From positions 1 to 64,000 of the forward strand of contig JADKCG010000013.1 in assembly GCA_016714745.1 (NCBI GenBank): a stretch of 64,000 bases of DNA, written 5' to 3'. Of the stretch, positions 51,367 through 59,203 are shown in pieces; the stretch's first letter is position 1; each line of letters opens with the position of its first letter. Source of the DNA: Elusimicrobiota bacterium (lineage in GTDB: Bacteria > Elusimicrobiota > Elusimicrobia > FEN-1173). The notes beneath the pieces were generated by a model, which saw nothing but the letters and a program-made list of their open reading frames with translations, did not search any database and was not told the origin of the DNA. Position numbers and translations under genes: made by a program.

Positions 51367-51840
51367 TTGGATCGTGAAATGTCGTGTGTGATCGTTAAAC
51401 CGGACGGGGTGGGGAAATCGGTGGTGGGTAAAATCATTGACCGCCTGGAGGGCGAAGGGTTTCGCCTTCTGGCGGCTCGGATGATTCGGCCGACAGTGGA
51501 ACAGTTTAGTGATTTTTATGCGGAACATCGGGGAAAACCTTTTTACGACGGGCTTCTGAAGTTTATGACGTCGGGCCCTCTCGTTGTCACCGCGTGGGAC
51601 GGGGAGAATGTGATCCCGCGCGTGCGCGCGTTGATCGGGTCCACCAATCCCAAAGAAGCGATGTTGGGGACGTTTCGTGCCCAATGGGGGACAGACAACC
51701 GCCGGAACTTGGTTCACGCGTCCGATTCAGCGGTTTCGGGCCGGCGTGAAACGGCTTTCTTTTTTACCGCTGACGAACTGGCTTCCTACGACCCGTCGCG
51801 CTGGTCCCGCCCAGAGTTTGCGCCGCCTGTTTTGGTTTAG
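51367..51840 (+). CDS. ndk: Nucleoside diphosphate kinase
   Basis: Balances NTP pools by phosphate transfer through a His. Motifs: CVIVKPDGVGKSVVGKII (KPD), the substrate loop region HRGKPFYDGLLKFMTSGP, IGSTNPKEAMLGTFRAQWG and the catalytic His in NLVHASDS. Length 157 aa, slightly long because of a C-terminal extension (SRWSRPEFAPPVLV). The TTG start at 51367 follows AAAGGGGG. Confidence 0.96.
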   Translation: MDREMSCVIVKPDGVGKSVVGKIIDRLEGEGFRLLAARMIRPTVEQFSDFYAEHRGKPFYDGLLKFMTSGPLVVTAWDGENVIPRVRALIGSTNPKEAMLGTFRAQWGTDNRRNLVHASDSAVSGRRETAFFFTADELASYDPSRWSRPEFAPPVLV

Positions 51841-51845
51841 CCCCC

Positions 51846-51967
51846 ATGCGGTTTAGCGGAGGAGTCGTTGCCCGATTGATCGGGCGATTTGCATTTAAAC
51901 TGAGTCAAAAGAGCCCCATCAATGGGGCAAAAAAAATAATGCAAGCCTGATCTTCTCCGCACTGGGT
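51846..51967. repeat. Repeat family A, copy 4 (reverse core orientation)
   Basis: ATGCGGTTTAG at the left, then AGTCGTTGCCCGATTGATCG and GAGCCCCATCAATGGGGC, the reverse complement of the core of copy 2. It fills the space between the convergent ndk and nfu genes and could serve as a bidirectional terminator. Confidence 0.82.
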
Positions 51968-52510
51968 TTAAACGGAAACGACTTGGATTTTGGGGTCGAG
52001 CATTCGTTGGAGTAGGTTTTGGATGGCGAAGAGGGTCCCGGCGGAGGCGCTGGGGCAACTGCCGCAGGCTCCTTGGTAATGGACGGTGAGAACCCCGTCC
52101 TGGTAGCCCAATACTTCCAACCCTCCTCCGTCTCCGGCGAGGGCGGGCCGCACGTTTTCGTCGATAATTTCCTCGATTTTAGAAAGAATTTCATCGTTCG
52201 TGGGGGCGCTTCCGGCCTTGGTCGAAACCGTTCCTTCGACGGCGGTCGCCTGGGTTTCGATGGCGGCGCGGAGTTTGGGTTCCAGATCCGACCATTCGGC
52301 GTTGGGGAACTTATTGACGGTGACAAAACGGTCGAGGACAAAGACCGAGGCCACGGCGCCTACTGAGAACAAGGCGGTTCCCAGAGTGTCCCCATGGGCC
52401 GACGAGGCATTTTCAAAAGATTTCGCACCGCGTTCCACAAGCCGTGCGTCCGTAATGAACTTAAGCGCGTCCGGATTCGGCGTGCCTTGGACTTCGATGA
52501 CTTTGACCAT
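51968..52510 (-). CDS. NfuA/NFU1-type iron-sulfur cluster carrier
   Basis: A 180-aa scaffold/carrier protein. Residues 1-85 are the Nfu N domain (TPNPDALKFITD, LFSVGAVASVFVLDRFVTV). Residues about 105-180 are the NifU-like C-terminal domain (IDENVRPALAGDGGGLEVLG, then the cluster site ACGSCPSASAGTL with CxxC). It passes 4Fe-4S clusters to apo-enzymes; possible clients in the window include GlcF. Divergent from rho, convergent with ndk. Confidence 0.92.
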   Translation of the reverse strand: MVKVIEVQGTPNPDALKFITDARLVERGAKSFENASSAHGDTLGTALFSVGAVASVFVLDRFVTVNKFPNAEWSDLEPKLRAAIETQATAVEGTVSTKAGSAPTNDEILSKIEEIIDENVRPALAGDGGGLEVLGYQDGVLTVHYQGACGSCPSASAGTLFAIQNLLQRMLDPKIQVVSV

Positions 52511-52613
52511 GGGGCCCCCTTTCGTCGATGACAGCCCCCATTATACCAGGTCGCGGGGCACTCCGTCCATGTGGAAACCGGAAGGAAAAGCGCTGTTTTT
52601 TTTCGGGGGGGCC

Positions 52614-52876
52614 TTGACAACGAGCGTATCGAGTGTATAATGGCGGGCGTCCCAGTTCGGGACTCCTGTGGAACTCCGCCTCTCCTGAACAAAGATCGGA
52701 TGGAAAAGACGAAGCGGGTCCCTTGAACAGTTTCGGAGTTAGACCCTAAACCTTTTGAGTCAACGACAACAAACAACCAATCCAATCATTAAGATTCAAG
52801 CGACGTTCCTTTTTTGGGAATGCGCTCGCTCCTGTCGTCAAATTCGGATACGTTCGATCCCCTGAAGGAGTCCTCC
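52614..52876 (+). promoter_or_regulatory. Consensus promoter and long leader of rho
   Basis: TTGACA (52614-52619) and TATAAT (52636-52641), both perfect, with 16 nt between. The untranslated leader is about 230 nt. It holds a hairpin GTCCC-AGTTC-GGGAC near its start and a G-poor, C-rich stretch (about 52742-52797, with CAACGACAACAAACAACC) of the kind Rho binds. Rho autoregulation by premature termination in its own leader, as known in E. coli, is a reasonable inference. Confidence 0.65.
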
Positions 52877-54256
52877 ATGGACCATCATGCAACCCCGTCT
52901 CACCCACACACGCCGCACACGTCCCACACGCCCCCCCCTTCCTCGACGCCCGCTGTTCCGGCCGGGAACGGGGCCGCGGCGAACACCTCCAAAGTTTTAA
53001 AAGCGGCCATGCTCTCGCGCGCCCCCATGGGAGAGCTGATGAAATTGGCCTCGGACCTCAAGGTCTCCATCGCGGGGATGCGGCGCCAGGAAATCATCGC
53101 CCGGTTGCTTGAAGCCCAAGCCCGTGAATCCGGCGAGTTGGTGCGCCAAGGCGTTTTGGAAATTTTACAAGACGGGTTTGGTTTTCTCCGTAGCCCGGAC
53201 TACAATTATTTGTCCGGGCCGGATGATATTTACATCAGCCCTTCTCAGATTAAACGGTTCGCTCTCCGAAAAGGCGACACCGTGGCGGGACAGGTACGGC
53301 CTCCCAAAGACCAAGAACGCTTTTTTGCCCTGCTTCAAGTCCACACCATTAACGGGGATCCTGTGGATAAGGCCATGCACCGGGCGCTTTTCGATAACCT
53401 GACGCCGCTCTATCCCCAGAGCCGGATCAATTTGGAAACCAAGAAAGACGAGATCAACACCCGCGTCTTGAACCTGGTGGCCCCTATTGGAAAAGGCCAA
53501 CGCGGGTTGATTGTGGCCGCTCCTCGCACCGGGAAAACAATTTTCCTTCAGAAAATTGCCAACGCCATATCCGAAAATCATCCAGAGATTGACCTCATCG
53601 TCCTTTTAATTGACGAGCGGCCGGAAGAAGTCACCGATATGCAACGATCGGTCAAAGGAGAAGTCATCAGTTCCACCTTTGACGAGCCCGCGGACCGACA
53701 TGTTCAAGTGGCCGAGATGGTGATCGAAAAAGCCAAACGCCAGACCGAGTGCGGGAAAGACGTGGTGATCTTGTTGGATTCCATCACCCGCTTGGCCCGC
53801 GCTTACAACACCGTGACGCCGTCGTCGGGGCGGGTGCTGTCGGGCGGGTTGGACTCCAACGCGCTTCAGCGACCCAAGCGCTTTTTCGGTGCCGCGCGAA
53901 ACATCGAAGAAGGCGGAAGCCTGACCATTGTCGCGACAGCCTTGGTGGAGACGGGAAGCCGGATGGACGACGTTATCTTTGAAGAGTTCAAAGGCACCGG
54001 GAACATGGAAGTGTATCTTGACCGGAAACTCGCGGACCGGCGGGTATTCCCGGCCATCGACATGCACCGGTCGGGCACGCGCAAAGAAGAGCTTTTGCTG
54101 ACGCCCGATGAACTGAACAAGGTGTGGGTGCTGAGAAAGGTTCTCTCCTCCATGACCCCGGTGGATGCCATGGAACTGTTGATCGAGAAAGTGTCGGCCA
54201 CGAAGTCCAACAAAGACTTCCTCCGAGCCATGGAAGTGTCGAGCATTAACAAATAA
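52877..54256 (+). CDS. rho: Transcription termination factor Rho
   Basis: Hexameric RNA helicase. The N-terminal 45 residues are a low-complexity His/Pro/Thr segment (SHPHTPHTSHTPPPSSTP). The Rho N and RNA-binding CSD follow (GELMKLASDLKVSIAGMRR, LEILQDGFGFLRSPDYNYL, DDIYISPSQIKRF). The ATPase has a Walker A of LIVAAPRTGKTIF (usually PPKAGKT), LLIDERPEEVTDM, VVILLDSITRLARAYN, LSGGLDSNAL and the R-loop region RNIEEGGSLTIVATALVETG. ATG 52877 follows GAAGGAG. 459 aa. Confidence 0.97.
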   Translation: MDHHATPSHPHTPHTSHTPPPSSTPAVPAGNGAAANTSKVLKAAMLSRAPMGELMKLASDLKVSIAGMRRQEIIARLLEAQARESGELVRQGVLEILQDGFGFLRSPDYNYLSGPDDIYISPSQIKRFALRKGDTVAGQVRPPKDQERFFALLQVHTINGDPVDKAMHRALFDNLTPLYPQSRINLETKKDEINTRVLNLVAPIGKGQRGLIVAAPRTGKTIFLQKIANAISENHPEIDLIVLLIDERPEEVTDMQRSVKGEVISSTFDEPADRHVQVAEMVIEKAKRQTECGKDVVILLDSITRLARAYNTVTPSSGRVLSGGLDSNALQRPKRFFGAARNIEEGGSLTIVATALVETGSRMDDVIFEEFKGTGNMEVYLDRKLADRRVFPAIDMHRSGTRKEELLLTPDELNKVWVLRKVLSSMTPVDAMELLIEKVSATKSNKDFLRAMEVSSINK

Positions 54257-54409
54257 AAGGACAAGGTTTTTGTCTGACGTCTTGGCCCACCGAACGGTTT
54301 AAAGAGTGTTTTTTTTGTGGACCGCGGGCGACTCTCCCTCACGCGTGGTCATAGGACCGGCCGTGCGGGCGAGGCCCTCTCGTTCCCAGGGGGTCCCTTA
54401 AAATAATGG

Positions 54410-54437
54410 TTGAAAAAAACTGAACTCCAGGTATGCT
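54410..54437 (+). promoter_or_regulatory. Promoter of the M23 peptidase gene, leaderless type
   Basis: TTGAAA (54410-54415), 16 nt, TATGCT (54432-54437), then exactly 6 nt to the GTG start at 54444. No Shine-Dalgarno. Confidence 0.45.
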
Positions 54438-54443
54438 GTCGGT

Positions 54444-55388
54444 GTGAAACGACACTTGGACCTGTTCCTGATGATCGTTTTCCTTGCGGCGGTGCTGGTG
54501 GGAACACTGGCGCCGGGCGGAGGAGCGACATTTCAATTCAGTCCGGTCGGGGCGCCCTCGTTTTCAGAGTCGTTGCTCCTGAAGGCCGGCGCCGGCGGCG
54601 GGGCCCCGTCCCCGGACATTTTTCAGAGTTTGGGAAAACGGGGGCGGGTGGTGGTGGGGCAATACGAAGTGCGGCCGAAAGACACCCTCGCTTCAGTGTC
54701 GAAAAATTTTGGGTCCGCGCCGGATTTTGTCCGAAGCACCAACCATCTTGATTCCGTCCATTTGACTCCGGGAAAAACCCTCGTGGTTCACAGCGGGATG
54801 GGCATGCTCTATCAAGTGCGGGAAAAAAAGGGCCGATCCGAAACTCTTCAAGACATCGCTAAGAAATACAACCTTTCCGCCGCTCGGATCGCCCAGGCCA
54901 ATAACCTCCCCGGTGTTGCCCTTTTGTCTGACCAGTGGATGGAACCCGGCCGGGTGGTGTTTCTTCCCGGGGTGCGTTTACGGTTCACGGATTATTTACT
55001 GCCTGTGGCGTGGGGCCGGGGTCAGCGACGGGTGTCGTCGGGGTTCGGCTATCGTCGGCACCCCGTCCTGGGGGTGCGCCGCTTCCATCAGGGCCTTGAT
55101 TTGCCTCGCCCGGCGGGATCTCTCGTTCGTGCCACCGCGGAAGGGACGGTGATTTTTTCTGGGTGGCGAGGCTCTTACGGCCGACTGATCATCATTAAAC
55201 ACGCCGGGGGGTTACGGACGTGGTATGGCCACTTGTCCACCATCAATGTTGAACCGGGGCAACGGGTCACGAAAGGCGCCTTTATCGGACGGGTGGGGAG
55301 TTCCGGGATGGCCACGGGGCCTCACCTTCATTTTGAAGTGCGGGACCGGTTCGGCAACGCATTAAACCCCAAAAAGTTCTTATTTTAA
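54444..55388 (+). CDS. LysM-M23 family peptidoglycan endopeptidase
   Basis: A 314-aa exported or membrane-anchored protein. An N-terminal hydrophobic segment (LFLMIVFLAAVLVGTLA) is followed by two LysM-like domains (about 72-115, YEVRPKDTLASVSKNFG; 123-165, TLQDIAKKYNLSAARI). The M23 domain (about 195-310) has RRFHQGLDLPRPAG (metal His and Asp), GRLIIIKHAGGLRTWYGHLS and PHLHFEVRD (HxH). All catalytic residues are present, so it should cut peptide cross-links, in cell-wall growth or division (NlpD/EnvC-like if a residue were lost, which is not so here). It precedes rpmE. Confidence 0.92.
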   Translation: MKRHLDLFLMIVFLAAVLVGTLAPGGGATFQFSPVGAPSFSESLLLKAGAGGGAPSPDIFQSLGKRGRVVVGQYEVRPKDTLASVSKNFGSAPDFVRSTNHLDSVHLTPGKTLVVHSGMGMLYQVREKKGRSETLQDIAKKYNLSAARIAQANNLPGVALLSDQWMEPGRVVFLPGVRLRFTDYLLPVAWGRGQRRVSSGFGYRRHPVLGVRRFHQGLDLPRPAGSLVRATAEGTVIFSGWRGSYGRLIIIKHAGGLRTWYGHLSTINVEPGQRVTKGAFIGRVGSSGMATGPHLHFEVRDRFGNALNPKKFLF

Positions 55389-55431
55389 GGTAAAATATCG
55401 CGGCTTAAACACCTGGACGGGCGTCCGCCCC

Positions 55432-55459
55432 CGGGCCTTTTGCCCGATTGTGTTTTTTT
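55432..55459 (+). terminator. Possible intrinsic terminator/attenuator before rpmE
   Basis: Hairpin CGGGC-CTTTT-GCCCG (55432-55446), six bases, then a T7 run (55453-55459). It could end the M23 transcript or attenuate rpmE. Confidence 0.35.
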
Positions 55460-55479
55460 ATTTAATAAGAGAGGCTGAC

Positions 55480-55863
55480 ATGAGAGAAGGCATTCACCCC
55501 ACGTATCAACACGTCACTGTGACCTGCGCTTGCGGAAAGAGTTGGGTTACGGGTTCGACGGCGAAAGAGATCCGTCTGGAAATTTGTTCCAATTGCCACC
55601 CGTTCTACACCGGTCGTCAGAAACTGATGGACACGGCGGGTCGCGTTGAGCGGTTCGAGAAACGGTTCGCTTCTACCGGCGGCAAGACCGTCGTGAGAAA
55701 GCCCGTCGTTAAGAAAGCCGCTCCGGCGGTAAAGGCCGCGGCCAAAAAGGCGGTCAAGGTGTTAAGCAGTACGCCGCTCCCGGGGTTAAAAGAAAAAACA
55801 GGGAAGCCGGTTAAATCGGTCAAGGGTCCAAAGACCGATAAAGCGCCCGCGAAGAAAGCGTAA
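55480..55863 (+). CDS. rpmE: Ribosomal protein L31 with lysine/alanine-rich tail
   Basis: The first 70 residues are L31: REGIHPTYQHVTVTCACGKS and EICSNCHPFYTGRQK, with Zn-binding Cys16, 18, 36 and 39 (C+ type). The remaining 55 residues are a histone-like, Lys/Ala/Pro-rich tail (KPVVKKAAPAVKAAAKKAVK ... KTDKAPAKKA), absent from most L31 proteins. Start ATG 55480 follows AGAGAGG. It heads the rpmE-prfA-prmC-murA cluster, an order common in bacteria. 127 aa in total. Confidence 0.94.
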   Translation: MREGIHPTYQHVTVTCACGKSWVTGSTAKEIRLEICSNCHPFYTGRQKLMDTAGRVERFEKRFASTGGKTVVRKPVVKKAAPAVKAAAKKAVKVLSSTPLPGLKEKTGKPVKSVKGPKTDKAPAKKA

Positions 55864-55892
55864 TTTATTGGTTTGTTTCCGGTGAAGACGTT

Positions 55893-55908
55893 GCCCCCCG
55901 AGGGGGGC
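55893..55908 (+). terminator. Strong GC hairpin after rpmE
   Basis: GCCCCCC-GA-GGGGGGC, a perfect 7-bp stem 30 nt after the rpmE stop, followed by GTTT only. Weak U tract, so termination may be partial, setting the ratio between rpmE and prfA. Confidence 0.4.
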
Positions 55909-56014
55909 GTTTGGGCCCACCGCTCCTCTTTTTGTTCAACGGGGGCGAGGTCTGAGGGCCCGGGCCGTTCTGGGTTCATCGCAAACACGCCCCTGTCCTC
56001 CTCACTCGGCACTC

Positions 56015-57079
56015 GTGAACCCTAAATTCGAACAAATCGAAAGCCGCCATATGGCGCTTCAGGAACGTCTGAGCGACCCCTTTGTACAGAAGTCCTCGGA
56101 GTATCAGGGGTTGGCACGGGAATTTAAACGCTCCGGCCCAGCCGTCCAAAAGGTTCGAAAACTCCGACACACCCTCCTTGAAATTCAACAAGCCGAAGGT
56201 TTGCTGGCCACCGCGGAGCCGGACCTTCGGGCCTTGGCGGAAGAAGAACTGGTGGTGCTTCGCGCCCAGGTGGAATTTTTATCCCGGGAACTCGAGGATT
56301 TTTTAATCCCCCGCGATCCACGGGACGAACGGGATGTCATTGTCGAAATTCGCGCCGGCACCGGCGGCGACGAGGCGGCCATTTTTGCGGGAGACCTTTT
56401 TCGCATGTATTCCCGCTACGCGATGGAAAAAGGATTTTCGGTCGAACCGTATGCCTCCTCCCCCTCGGGGCTGGGAGGGTTCAAGGAAATTGTGTTCGGC
56501 ATTCAGGGGCTTGGCGCCTACTCCCGTTTTAAGTATGAAAGCGGCGTTCACCGTGTTCAGCGGGTTCCGGACACCGAAGCTTCCGGTCGGATCCACACTT
56601 CCACGGCGACCGTGGCGGTTCTCCCGGAAGCCGACGAGGTCGAAGTGTCGATCAACCCGGCCGACCTCCGCATCGACACGTACCGGGCGTCCGGCGCCGG
56701 GGGCCAACACGTGAACAAAACCGAATCCGCCATCCGCATCACCCATGTCCCGTCGGGCATTGTCGTCGCGTGCCAAGAAGAGCGGAGCCAGATGAAAAAT
56801 CGGGCGCGGGCTTTTTCCATGTTGCGCGCGAAACTCCATCAGGCCGAAGAGGACCGGCTCGCCTGCGAACGGCGCGATCTGCGTCGGAGTCAGGTGGGAA
56901 CGGGGGAACGCACCGAAAAAATTCGCACCTACAATTTTCCCCAGGACCGTGTGACGGACCACCGCATCAACCAAAATTTCCACAACTTGCCGGGCATTTT
57001 GGAGGGGAAGATGGACGATATCACCGCTTCTTTGTGGGAAGCCGAAAAGGCTGAACGCATGGCCCAGGCCAAGCTGTGA
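56015..57079 (+). CDS. prfA: Peptide chain release factor 1
   Basis: Terminates translation at UAA and UAG. The 354-aa protein has the catalytic loop SGAGGQHVNKTESAIRITH, in which prmC (next gene) methylates the Gln. The stop-codon motif region reads HRVQRVPDTEASGRIHTST: a PxT form (PDT instead of the usual PAT/PVT), so RF1 rather than RF2. The coiled-coil first domain (1-105) is complete. GTG start at 56015; no good ribosome site, and the frame opens there. The end overlaps prmC by 4 nt. Confidence 0.96.
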   Translation: MNPKFEQIESRHMALQERLSDPFVQKSSEYQGLAREFKRSGPAVQKVRKLRHTLLEIQQAEGLLATAEPDLRALAEEELVVLRAQVEFLSRELEDFLIPRDPRDERDVIVEIRAGTGGDEAAIFAGDLFRMYSRYAMEKGFSVEPYASSPSGLGGFKEIVFGIQGLGAYSRFKYESGVHRVQRVPDTEASGRIHTSTATVAVLPEADEVEVSINPADLRIDTYRASGAGGQHVNKTESAIRITHVPSGIVVACQEERSQMKNRARAFSMLRAKLHQAEEDRLACERRDLRRSQVGTGERTEKIRTYNFPQDRVTDHRINQNFHNLPGILEGKMDDITASLWEAEKAERMAQAKL

Positions 57080-57948
57080 TCGCCACGGTCGAGGTTCTTG
57101 ATTTGACCGTGGCGCAGGCGGTGGCCGAGGGCGCCCATCGGTTAGCGAAGGCGGGGATCTCCAACGCTGAGGGCGAGGCGAAAGAGCTGGTGTCCCGCGT
57201 TTTGGGCATTTCGCGAAAATCGCTCGATTTTCGGCGGACCGAGCGGTGGGGGGAGGCGTCCCGGAAGTTTTTGGATGCGCTGATTCTTCAACGTTTGGCT
57301 CATGTGCCGTTGGCCTATCTTTTGGGAGAGTGGGATTTTTTGGATATGACGCTCACGGTGACGCCGGATGTTCTGATCCCTCGACCGGAAACCGAAGAAC
57401 TCTTTGAATGGATGGTGCGGGACACGGCCCTGTCGGGAGCCGTTCCGTTGACTTGGGTGGATGTGGGGACGGGCGCGGGGGGATTGGCCCTGGCGATGGC
57501 ACGGTCTTGGCCGAATTCCCGGGGGACGGCCATCGATCTTTCGGCCGCGGCGTTGGCGGTGGCGGGATGGAACGCCCAACGGCACGGGGTGGAGAAGACC
57601 ATCTCATTTCGCCGGGCGGACCTTCTGGAGGGCATCCGAGACTGTTCTGTTGACCTGATGGTGGCCAATTTGCCCTATGTGAGGACTTCTGATATGGCGG
57701 GGCTTTCGCCTGAGGTGTTGAAAGAGCCGCGGCGGGCATTGGAGGGAGGACCGGATGGGCTGACATTGATCCGCCGGTTGATCCCTCTTGCGTTCCAGGC
57801 GCTTGGGCCCGGCGGGCGGCTCTTCCTTGAAGTGGGAGAGGGCCAGGCCGACGACGTGGCGAAGGCCATGGCCGCGGCGGGTTTTTTGGATGTTTCCGTT
57901 AAGACGGATGTCGCCGCGATCCGTCGATGCGTGAAGGGGGGGCGATGA
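57076..57948 (+). CDS. prmC: Release factor glutamine methyltransferase
   Basis: Methylates the GGQ glutamine of release factors with S-adenosylmethionine. N-terminal helical domain, then the Rossmann methyltransferase: LIPRPETEELFEW, TWVDVGTGAGGLALAMA and AIDLSAAALAVAGWNAQRHG. The catalytic motif, usually NPPY, reads NLPYV here. It ends with GGPDGLTLIRRLI and FLEVGEGQ. 290 aa. The GTG start overlaps the prfA stop (GTGA), and the stop overlaps murA. Confidence 0.94.
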   Translation: MIATVEVLDLTVAQAVAEGAHRLAKAGISNAEGEAKELVSRVLGISRKSLDFRRTERWGEASRKFLDALILQRLAHVPLAYLLGEWDFLDMTLTVTPDVLIPRPETEELFEWMVRDTALSGAVPLTWVDVGTGAGGLALAMARSWPNSRGTAIDLSAAALAVAGWNAQRHGVEKTISFRRADLLEGIRDCSVDLMVANLPYVRTSDMAGLSPEVLKEPRRALEGGPDGLTLIRRLIPLAFQALGPGGRLFLEVGEGQADDVAKAMAAAGFLDVSVKTDVAAIRRCVKGGR

Positions 57949-59203
57949 TTCGAATGGATAGTTTTGTGATCAAGGGCGGACGTCGGCTGGTCGGGGCGGT
58001 GCGGGTGTCGGGGTCGAAGAACGCGGCACTGCCTTGTCTGTTTGCCAGCCTCCTGACCGATGAGGACTGTGTGCTTGAAAATGTGCCGGACCTTCAGGAC
58101 ATTCGCACCGCTGTCCGTTTATTGGAACGACTGGGAAAAAAAGTCAGCTTTCAAAAAGGACGCGTGATCGTCCGCAAGCGCGGGGTGTTGCGCGCTCAGG
58201 CTCCCTACGATTTGGTTCGGCGCATGCGGGCGAGCGCGGTGGTGATGGGGCTCTTCCTGGCCCGCTTGGGACAAGCGGATGTTTCTCTTCCCGGCGGGTG
58301 CGCCATCGGCGCTCGGCCCATCAACTATCATCTTAAAGCGTTTGAGGCCATGGGCGCTCGCATTCATGTGAAGGAAGGATACATCTCGGCCGTGGGGCGA
58401 ATGAAAGGAGCGCGGGTGAAACTGCCGTTCCCCAGCGTGGGCGCCACGGAAAATGTTCTGATGGCCGCTTCCCTGGCTCAGGGGCGAACGTTGATCGAGA
58501 ACGCGGCGCGGGAACCGGAAATAACAGATTTGGCAAACCTTCTGATCGCCATGGGCGCGAAGATCGAAGGCGCGGGCACAGACCGTGTCCGGGTGGAGGG
58601 GTGGTTTCTCTTCATGGCGCCCAGCACCGGGTGATACCGGATCGGATCGAGGCAGGGACCTTTCTTGTGGCCGCGGCCATCACTCACGGACATGTTCGCC
58701 TGAGGGACGTGGACCCCACCCATCTCACGGCCGTATTGAACGCGCTCCGAAAATCCGGATTGCGTTTGACCGTCGGTTCGAACACGGTGGACGCCGCCTG
58801 GGTTCGTCCGCTCACATCCCTTTCCATTAAAACCCGGGTTTATCCGGGATTTCCAACCGACATGCAAGCCCAATGGATGGCGCTTATGGCCGTGACGCCG
58901 GGGAAATGCGTGATTGAAGAAGATATTTTCGAGAACCGATTCCTTCACGCCCAGGAACTTTTGCGCATGAGCGCCCGCATCGAGACTCGGGGCGCCCGCG
59001 CCCACGTGGAGGGGGGGGCGCGATTGTCGGGTTGTCCGTTGATGGTGTCGGATTTGAGGGCCGGAGCGGCTTTGGTGTTGGCCGGTTTGGCGGCTCGGGG
59101 GAAAACCACCGTCCTTCGTGTGTACCATTTGGATCGCGGTTACGAGCGAATGGAAAAAAAATTGCGCGCGCTGGGCGCCCACATACGTCGGGTTCCCCAA
59201 TGA
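57945..59203 (+). CDS. murA: UDP-N-acetylglucosamine 1-carboxyvinyltransferase, frameshifted
   Basis: First committed step of peptidoglycan synthesis. First frame: GAVRVSGSKNAALP, RMRASAVVMGLFLARLG, the active-site loop PGGCAIGARPINYH with Cys119, and VGATENVLMAASLAQG. Second frame (58601 onward): SLHGAQHRVIPDRIEAGTFL, VYPGFPTDMQAQWMAL, DIFENRFLHAQELLRM, DLRAGAALVLAGLAARG and YHLDRGYERMEKKL. The break is at GGGG 58598-58601; one more G gives RVRVEGVVSLHGAQ and exactly 419 aa, the E. coli MurA length. MurA is essential, so a sequencing error is the likely cause. Overlaps prmC (ATGA) and mltD (ATGA). Confidence 0.93.
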
